From the NCBI GenBank assembly GCA_000512085.1, contig ASPP01021653.1:1-28707 (forward strand): a DNA stretch of 28,707 bases, in the 5' to 3' direction. Below the pieces are notes generated by a model, which saw only the letters and a list, made by a program, of their open reading frames with translations, did no database searches and was not told the origin of the DNA. The DNA is from Reticulomyxa filosa. Its lineage: Eukaryota; Foraminifera; Reticulomyxidae. The translations under genes and the position numbers were made by a program. Shown here piece by piece: positions 23,103-28,707 of this stretch. The first letter of the stretch is position 1. The number at the start of each line of letters is the position of its first letter.

Positions 23103-23489
23103 TTATTTGGATGAACCTGAAGCAGTGATTGTCTCAATAGTAGTGTCGTCGCTACTTCTCGATACCCTAGTATCCGTAGGAATAGGTAACAAGGCAGGTT
23201 TGCTATCACCTGCTTCTTCGGTGCTCTGATTGTTTTCATCTTTGGTAATTTTGTTGGTGTCCGTTTGCGTTTCAGGTTCGTCATTACTCTCGACACTTGG
23301 TTTGTTTTCTGTGTCTTGGGGCTCAGTCCATTTCAAATTTATACAACTTGAACAGCACTGCGAACAAAAGAGCCCAACACAAAATTGTTGCATCTTTGGA
23401 AAGCATAAGCAGCCAATCATCTTGTCATACAGTGCACTTTGAGATTTGAACGACAAAAAAATGCTACACCCCTCAACACAACAGCACAT
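23103..23489 (-). CDS. Candidate Cys-rich C-terminal tail exon (or small separate gene)
   Basis: This minus-strand frame begins with a Cys cluster, continues with SFKSQSALYDKMIGCLCFPK and further Cys pairs, and ends in a Ser/Thr/Asp/Glu-rich tail. The start of it, with a short basic segment and a Cys-Leu-Cys, looks like the juxtamembrane helix and palmitoylation site that follow the seventh helix in GPCR-like proteins. That suits its place just downstream of the 7TM gene. No canonical GT donor follows the seventh helix, so the join could not be built. Either splicing removes the helix region (donor at GTTATT near 23580 to an acceptor at GTTGAG, which is in phase), or this is a separate gene starting at 23489. 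Confidence 0.4.
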   Translation of the reverse strand: MCCCVEGCSIFLSFKSQSALYDKMIGCLCFPKMQQFCVGLFCSQCCSSCINLKWTEPQDTENKPSVESNDEPETQTDTNKITKDENNQSTEEAGDSKPALLPIPTDTRVSRSSDDTTIETITASGSSK

Positions 23490-23538
23490 TTAAAAAATGT
23501 ATGTTATGTCATAATTTTTTTGTAATTTAAAAAAAATT

Positions 23539-24630
23539 TCAAAAAATTAACCAAAAAGCATTGATACAGCTATCAATAACTCCAGACAGTGTAGGATAGA
23601 TAAGCCATAAGGAGAAACCCAAAATCAATGTAGCAAACGCACAAATGAAGGACAAAATGGTCATTTTTAGCATCAATTGAAGTAAGTCTCCAATATAAAT
23701 GTTCCCGCGGACATTTATTTGCATGTTTTTGCCATTTATCGACACCAGTTTCTAGCATCACACAAAAAAGAAATGTATACGTTTGATTGCACAAAGGCCA
23801 TTTTACGTATACTAAAAAAAATTTTTGATATTTTTAAGTTGTGAATAAATACGTAACGGTCAGACGGGCCAATTGTAACAAAAACAAGAACCAACACGAA
23901 AGCGACCATCCACTGTCAAAAGACGCACCGATCAAGATAATAGTAGAAGTATTAGAGCTCACTTTCATTAACTGGCATTGTTTTGGAGTGGATATTGTTC
24001 CCAAATTGCTCAGGTCAACATACAAAAAATACATATAAAAAGCACCAATGATTGCCATTCCCCCAAAAAACAGTCCTGTCACAAACAATAGCCATTTGAC
24101 TGGAATCGCGTATACACTTTCCTTGAAACACGAGTGGATGCTATTTTTTATCGTGCGCAAATTATTGAAGGGTGCGTAGTTTCCTCCTTTGTAAGGTGCA
24201 TAAAGGACTGCATGCTTTTACCAAAAGCAAAAAGGGATAAGAAAAATACTGAAGGATTTTGTTTTTTTGTTTACCGATAGGTGAATAAACAGTACATAGA
24301 CAATTTGCCACCCATAAAAAAAGCAATTCCGTAAATTTCCACAGCGCAAGTCATTGTAAAGTATTTCACTCCTGCATAATATGCCGATTTCCATATGGCT
24401 AATATTGCCATCATCGTGCAGTATAACGCAAAGCAAGACAGCGCAACCAACGACACTATTTGGGTCTCGCGATTCATTAACTTGTCCTGGTCCCTTTTTG
24501 TCATTCTTCTTGGCTGTTTCTTCAAGTTGACGAGATTATACGTATGAATTGTGACCATGACAAGGGCTAAGACGGCACAAATACAAATGATTATTGTAAA
24601 GGAATGTATAATCGAAGAGATTGACACCAT
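23539..24630 (-). CDS. Seven-transmembrane GPCR-like protein
   Basis: Three exons, 24630-24275, 24140-23858 and 23751-23539, with introns of 134 and 106 nt, give 283 residues. Hydrophobic helices in order are IIICICAVLALVMVTI, IVSLVALSCFALYCTMMAIL, a third around VEIYGIAFFMGGKLSMYCLF, WLLFVTGLFFGGMAIIGAF, a fifth around SGWSLSCWFLFLL, MTILSFICAFATLILGFSL, and a seventh around VIDSCINAFWLIF. Helix 3 is followed by TYRIHSCFKESVYAI, where an Arg sits at the place of the DRY arginine. Loop 1 is basic. This topology is typical of G-protein-coupled receptors, but I cannot name a subfamily and no ligand domain is present. The second join was selected because only the acceptor at 24140 continues the frame from CG/GTAAAC without a stop. 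The 3' end is uncertain (see the neighbouring tail exon). Confidence 0.6.
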
Positions 24631-24892
24631 CCTTCCCGTTTTCTCTCATAAAATGTCAACAAAAAAGGTGAGTTCTCCGTTCGTCAGTAATCAGCTTTAT
24701 ATTACCAGAAAACTTGGCAATCTCTTGAATAAAAATAAAAAAGCGCGTATTGAAAAAATTGTTTAAATCATCTTTCCGAATTTTTGATTGGATAATGTGC
24801 TGATGACTTTTTTTTACTAGTGACAGCCAATTGCGAGTTAAAATATAAAGATTTTCGTTTTTACTTTTAAAAGTTTATATAAAATTTTCGCA

Positions 24893-26546
24893 TTAATTTT
24901 GTTGATAGGCAGAACGCACGATATCTAACAAAATATCATCATTGTCCATCAAAATATTTTGCTCAACATCGTCTTGTTCATTTCTATCTTTTAAAATAAG
25001 CATTTGTCCATTTTGTAAGAGTGTTGCCAATTCATCTTGAAATTTTTTATGAACAATTTGAAACTCCATCACCGTCTTGGGCTTCTCTTTTTTCCAAAAT
25101 TCGTTGAACAAGACGAAATAAGAGCCTTTTTTTTTCCCCCCCCCCCCCCCCACCGCACAAAGACATTTTTTTTTTGTTAAAATGAAGGAAAAGAATATAT
25201 AGCAAAACAAAAACAAAAAAAACGCAACTGAAAAATTGGAAAACAACAGACAATCTCAATTCATCGATATGGTGGCATTGAAACCCAAATGCTTGTTCAA
25301 ACTCGTCAGCATAAGAGGATGTATCTTCACGCTTGTCGCGACGCGGAGAGGTTTGACTTTGTTGTTGCAGTAGGGCGTTTGTCTGTAAATATTGGTACCG
25401 TTTCAAAAATATGCCGTCATGACTTGTCGCAATATGTTGTAGAAACCATTGACAAACAAGTCGATTGTGATCATTCCAGCAAGGTAAGGGCGTTGTTTTT
25501 TTAGCATTAATAAAATCATTGATACTACACCCAACAAATAATTGATACGTCGCAAATGTGAAATTGATTCCAGTGATAAAATAAGAAAACCAATCATTTG
25601 AACGATCGTGTGCAAGAGTGTCGTATAAAATACGTTGGTTATATTTTTCATACTTTTCACCAAACCACAACACTGCGTTCAGACTCAATAGATCCAGTCC
25701 ACGAAAATCGGATCGAGGTGTTTTTCCTTGAAATCCTATCAACTGCCATCGACTATCACTTTGGAGATTTATCTTTCTTCCATTTTTGTTCCATTTGTTT
25801 TCATATCTTCCAATTGTTTGTTCCCACAGCTTTGTTCATAACAATTACATTTTGATGACGAAGCCAATCAATTCAATAAAAACGCATTCAAAACAATAAT
25901 AAAAAAAAAAGAGGCGAAAACATTAAAAAAGAGTACAATATTCAAAAACGAATCGGAACTAGTTTTTTTTTCAAAAAAAAAAAAAAGGAGAGAGAACTTG
26001 TTCGAGCAGTTTTTGATTGCCCTCGTTTTTGTGGTCAAATCTTTGTAGCGAAATTTCGTTCAAATCACGAGTAATTTCATTCCAACTACTCAAACACAAC
26101 AGGCATTGACGTAGGTTCTCAAGAGATTCACGAGATGACCAAGACTTGATGTTTTTGATTTTTACAATGGCTGATATCTCAGATTCAATGTCCAAGTCTG
26201 GTGTTCGAATTAGCTTTTCGTATGTTGTTCGATATGGCCGGCTTCGTTTTAGATATGAAAGCAACTTCCAAACCATTGGAGCACTAAAAGAGCCTTTACT
26301 TAGGATGCGTTCAATTTCGTGAGTCCCACTTATCCATCGCACTATGTTTCAAACATTTCAATTGAAAGCTTATTTGTCTGCTTGTGGCTGATGCCTCTGC
26401 TTGCTCAAAATTTGTTTGTTTATTTTCTTTGTTTTTCTTCAGACAACTGAACGGAATACTTTGAATATACGAAAAAGCAAGAGAAACCATACAAAAGAAA
26501 ATAATTTATTGAGAATTTGCTCAAATTTTTCTGCTATACCAGCCAT
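24893..26546 (-). CDS. ELMO/CED-12 domain protein (ELMOD family)
   Basis: ELMOD proteins are GTPase-activating proteins for Arf/Arl2-type small GTPases. The exons 26546-26471, 26341-25998, 25829-25229 and 25125-24893 are joined by GT-AG introns of 129, 168 and 103 nt, giving 417 residues (human ELMOD1/2 about 330 and 293). The N-terminus matches ELMOD: a hydrophobic LFSFVWFLLLF, then LRWISGTHEIERIL (family: LLRQMTGKCELQRIF). The diagnostic block is SRWQLIGFQGKTPRSDFRG, where Arg183 corresponds to the arginine needed for GAP activity. Then follow LLSLNAVLWFGEKY and FSYFITGINFTFATYQL. The C-terminus NEFWKKEKPKTVMEFQIVHK matches the family end. A Gln/Asp-rich insert at about residues 270-305 is lineage-specific. 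The last intron is a 16-C plus 9-T homopolymer tract on the plus strand. Confidence 0.85.
25127..25151 (+). repeat. T9-C16 homopolymer tract in ELMOD intron
   Basis: Nine T followed by sixteen C on the plus strand, lying against the acceptor of the last ELMOD intron (25126-25228). A long C run is unusual in such AT-rich DNA. Its length is the kind most liable to sequencing error, but because it is intronic an error would not change the protein. Confidence 0.8.
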
Positions 26547-26743
26547 TTGAAATGTTTTAAATTTGGGTAGAAACTCCCCCGCAACAGAACAAAACCACAG
26601 TTTACTGCTTTTTAAACTAATTGTTGTAATACTCAACAGAAGATCTCAACTTATATTGGAATATTGTTTTGCTTGAAAGGACTTAGAAAAACTTTTTCAA
26701 TCAATTCTTTGGGCATAGTCTTGTTTTGAAGCATAATAAAAAC
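26547..26743. promoter_or_regulatory. 197-bp bidirectional promoter region, ELMOD / Deg protease
   Basis: The ELMOD gene starts at 26546 on the minus strand and the protease gene at 26744 on the plus strand, so less than 200 bp must hold both promoters. The sequence is A/T-rich, and a TATAT segment lies near 26650. No factor site could be assigned with confidence. Confidence 0.45.
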
Positions 26744-28707
26744 ATGGAACATATATCTCACGAACATTTTAAATCAGTTGGTAGGTACGGCACATAATTT
26801 TGTAATGCACTCTTATTTTTGTTTTTTCAGCAGCTCAGCCAGTAAGAGTGCAACAACAAATTGAAACTGTAATTGTTAACGGGACGGGAAAACAACAGTG
26901 AAAATATTTGTCGTAAAGTGTGAGCCAAACTATACGAATCCATGGCAAATGTCTCACCAGACGAAGTCGAACTATAGTGGTTTTATTATAACAAACAACT
27001 ATATTATGTGCACAGCACATGCAGTAGCATTTGCAAAAAGCATACGGTGCGTTATAACAACAAACAACGCACATGTATATGTAACTTTCTCCCCTCCCCA
27101 CGTGATATACACAATTCTGTGGCGTATGCGTATGTGGTATTATCATCGACTTGAATATAAGAAATAGATAGAACAAAACCCACAACGTATACGCTCTTTA
27201 CGCTCACGCGCAAAAAAAAAAAAAAAAAAAATGGAACGTTGTGTAAAAAAAAAAAAAATTAAAAAAATGAATGTGATAGGATTCGCAAGCACAACGACAG
27301 AAGTGGTAAGAAATATGCAGCTCGTGTGGCACATGTCGGACACGTGTGCGACCTAGCACTGTTGGAAATCGAAGACGAGGCGAACAGCGGAACGACAAGT
27401 GAAAAGTTTTGGAGCAACACAACTCCGTTGATCTTTAGTGAGGTACTGCCCAGTTTGCAAGCGACAGCATTTGCATTGGGATACCCTGCGGGCGGAGATA
27501 CCATTTGTGTGACGAAAGGAGTAATAAGTCGGGTGGGGCTCATCAAGTACTTCCATAGTTCTCGAAGCTTGCCCACTATCCAATTTGACGCGGCAATCAA
27601 CGAAGGAAGTTCCGGGGGGCCCGTCATGCAAAAAGATCATGTCATTGGGATGTGTCTCCAAGCATTGGAAGACAAACAAAACATTGGGTTCTATTTTTTT
27701 TTACTTTTTAAAAAAAATAATAAAATAAACCCTTTTTTTTTAAAAAAAAAATAATAAATAGGTATTGTGTTCCATCAGTGGTGATCAACCACTTTTTAAC
27801 GGATTGTTTTGTACATAAGAGAGTGGCGAATTTTCCAAAGTTAGGATTTTCGTTTATAAATTTGGAGAACCCCTCTCATAAGAAGCAGCTTGGTCTGAGC
27901 GATGAACAAACGGGTGTGTTGATACGATCGCTGACGCCGTTGACAGACGCGAAAAAAAAACTGGAGGTAGGCGATGTGCTGTTAGAGTACGATGGTGTTG
28001 TAATTGCGGATGACGGGACCATTCCGAATTTGCTTCGCGACAAAAAGGACGACATTGGAGAGCGCGTGGAATTTACGGTGTTGGCGTCTCTCAAATTCAA
28101 ACACGAAAAATGTCGATTAAAAATTTGGAGAAATCAACAAATGCAATGGATTGATGTCAACGTCTTCGCGTCCTCTAGTCTGCTGGTCCCGTTGCATTTG
28201 TATTATCTCAGCGATAACGAGATGCGCGAACACAAACAACGCTACGAGGAAGGCCTACTTCGAAGTCGTCACGCAAGGGATATCACGCCGAGCGTCGAAC
28301 AAGAAGAAGAAGAGAAGCAATTACACCAAAAGCAATTACGTGCGCCATTGCAACAGCAGTTTTTGCAACCACAGGCTGCCACTCAGTCCTCGCCACAAAT
28401 CAATGCTAACACTAGCACCACTCTTACTACTGCCACTGCTATTGCCACTACTACAAATATAGCGGCGACAACAACGGCAATATCGAGTGAAACGACTACT
28501 TCAAATGCAAATGCAAATATAAATGCAAATGCAAATGTAAGTGCAAATGCAAATGCAATAGCATCAACAACAACCACAGTGACGATAACAGCTGTGGGTA
28601 CAACAGATTCGACTATCAATGCTAATGCTATCTCCAACAATAATACTAACACGACGACAAATGCAAATGCAAATGCAAATGCAAATGCAAATGCAAATGC
28701 AAATGCA
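26744..28707 (+). CDS. Deg/HtrA-type serine protease with PDZ domain (3' end cut by window)
   Basis: A trypsin-fold, ATP-independent protease of the eukaryotic Deg group (closest in motif style to plant Deg2/Deg9/Deg10), used in protein quality control, often in organelles. Exons are 26744-26780, 26899-27046, 27280-27687 and 27762 to the end, with in-phase introns of 118, 233 and 74 nt. The first join yields FKSVVKIFVVKCEPNYTNPW, matching the family start SVVKVF...PNxxxPWQ. The catalytic triad is complete: His53 (TAHAVA, 27018-27020), Asp86 (VCDLALL, 27350-27352) and Ser173 (EGSSGGPV, 27611-27613). GYPAGGDTICVTKGVISRV is a Deg signature. The PDZ domain follows from TGVLIRSLTPLTDAKKKL through VGDVLLEYDGVVIADDGT. 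After about residue 370 the protein becomes Gln/Thr/Asn-rich and runs off the window in Asn-Ala repeats. The first 12 residues do not resemble a transit peptide. Confidence 0.88.
28500..28707 (+). repeat. GCAAAT hexamer arrays encoding Asn-Ala repeats
   Basis: Two blocks of AATGCA/GCAAAT units (about 28500-28558 and 28659-28707, the latter continuing beyond the window) are read in the protease frame as Asn-Ala dipeptides. Between them lies Thr/Ile/Ser-rich sequence. The unit repeats the octamer-like word ATGCAAAT. Purity of the second block suggests recent slippage expansion. Confidence 0.85.

Noticed and set aside
25047-25228. Hydrophobic C-terminal extension of the ELMOD exon with poly-Gly
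   Set aside because: It comes from reading through the last intron; splicing from 25229 to 25125 restores the family C-terminus.

Overview
The window looks like nuclear DNA of a protist. It has AT-rich intergenic DNA, more GC-rich exons, and genes on both strands split by GT-AG introns, mostly 60-170 nt long and full of A/T homopolymers and short repeats. Proteins carry Asn-, Glu/Lys- and Asn-Ala-rich low-complexity inserts, and the standard genetic code holds. The protein set and intron style remind me of a foraminiferan (Rhizaria), for example a Reticulomyxa-like genome. That attribution is an inference from style and cannot be confirmed here.

Layout. 147-335 (-): decayed RNase H end of a LINE-type retrotransposon. 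433-627: a small GC-rich island of unknown nature. 1079-2645 (-): kynurenine/cysteine-conjugate aminotransferase, 2 exons. 3683 to about 5343 (-): divergent Mediator subunit 27. 5491-6969 (+): unrecognised Ser/Pro-rich protein, 3 exons. 7508-18798 (-): a giant gene of about 18 exons and about 3,150 residues, in which a Furry/Tao3/Mor2 HEAT-type scaffold runs in frame into a C-terminal RGS domain. 19214-22240 (+): TMEM209-like membrane protein, 7 exons. 23539-24630 (-): seven-transmembrane, GPCR-like protein, with a candidate Cys-rich tail exon at 23103-23489. 24893-26546 (-): ELMO-domain (ELMOD) protein, 4 exons. 26744 to the window end (+): Deg/HtrA-type serine protease with PDZ domain, 4 exons, cut by the window edge inside an Asn-Ala repeat.

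I built exon joins by hand. Each was accepted only if phase was kept, GT and AG were present, and the joined protein matched the family better than the unspliced reading. The result is a near-continuous set of eukaryotic housekeeping and signalling genes with very short spacers: 147 nt between MED27 and the orphan gene if the MED27 start is right, 197 nt between ELMOD and the protease, and 415 nt between Furry-RGS and TMEM209. All three are head-to-head pairs that could share promoters.

The most interesting item is the apparent Furry-RGS fusion. It would link the Furry/NDR-kinase polarity scaffold to heterotrimeric G-protein control, and it lies near a GPCR-like gene and an ELMOD (Arf-family GAP) gene. 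I saw no CRISPR array, operon, insertion sequence or tRNA/rRNA gene.
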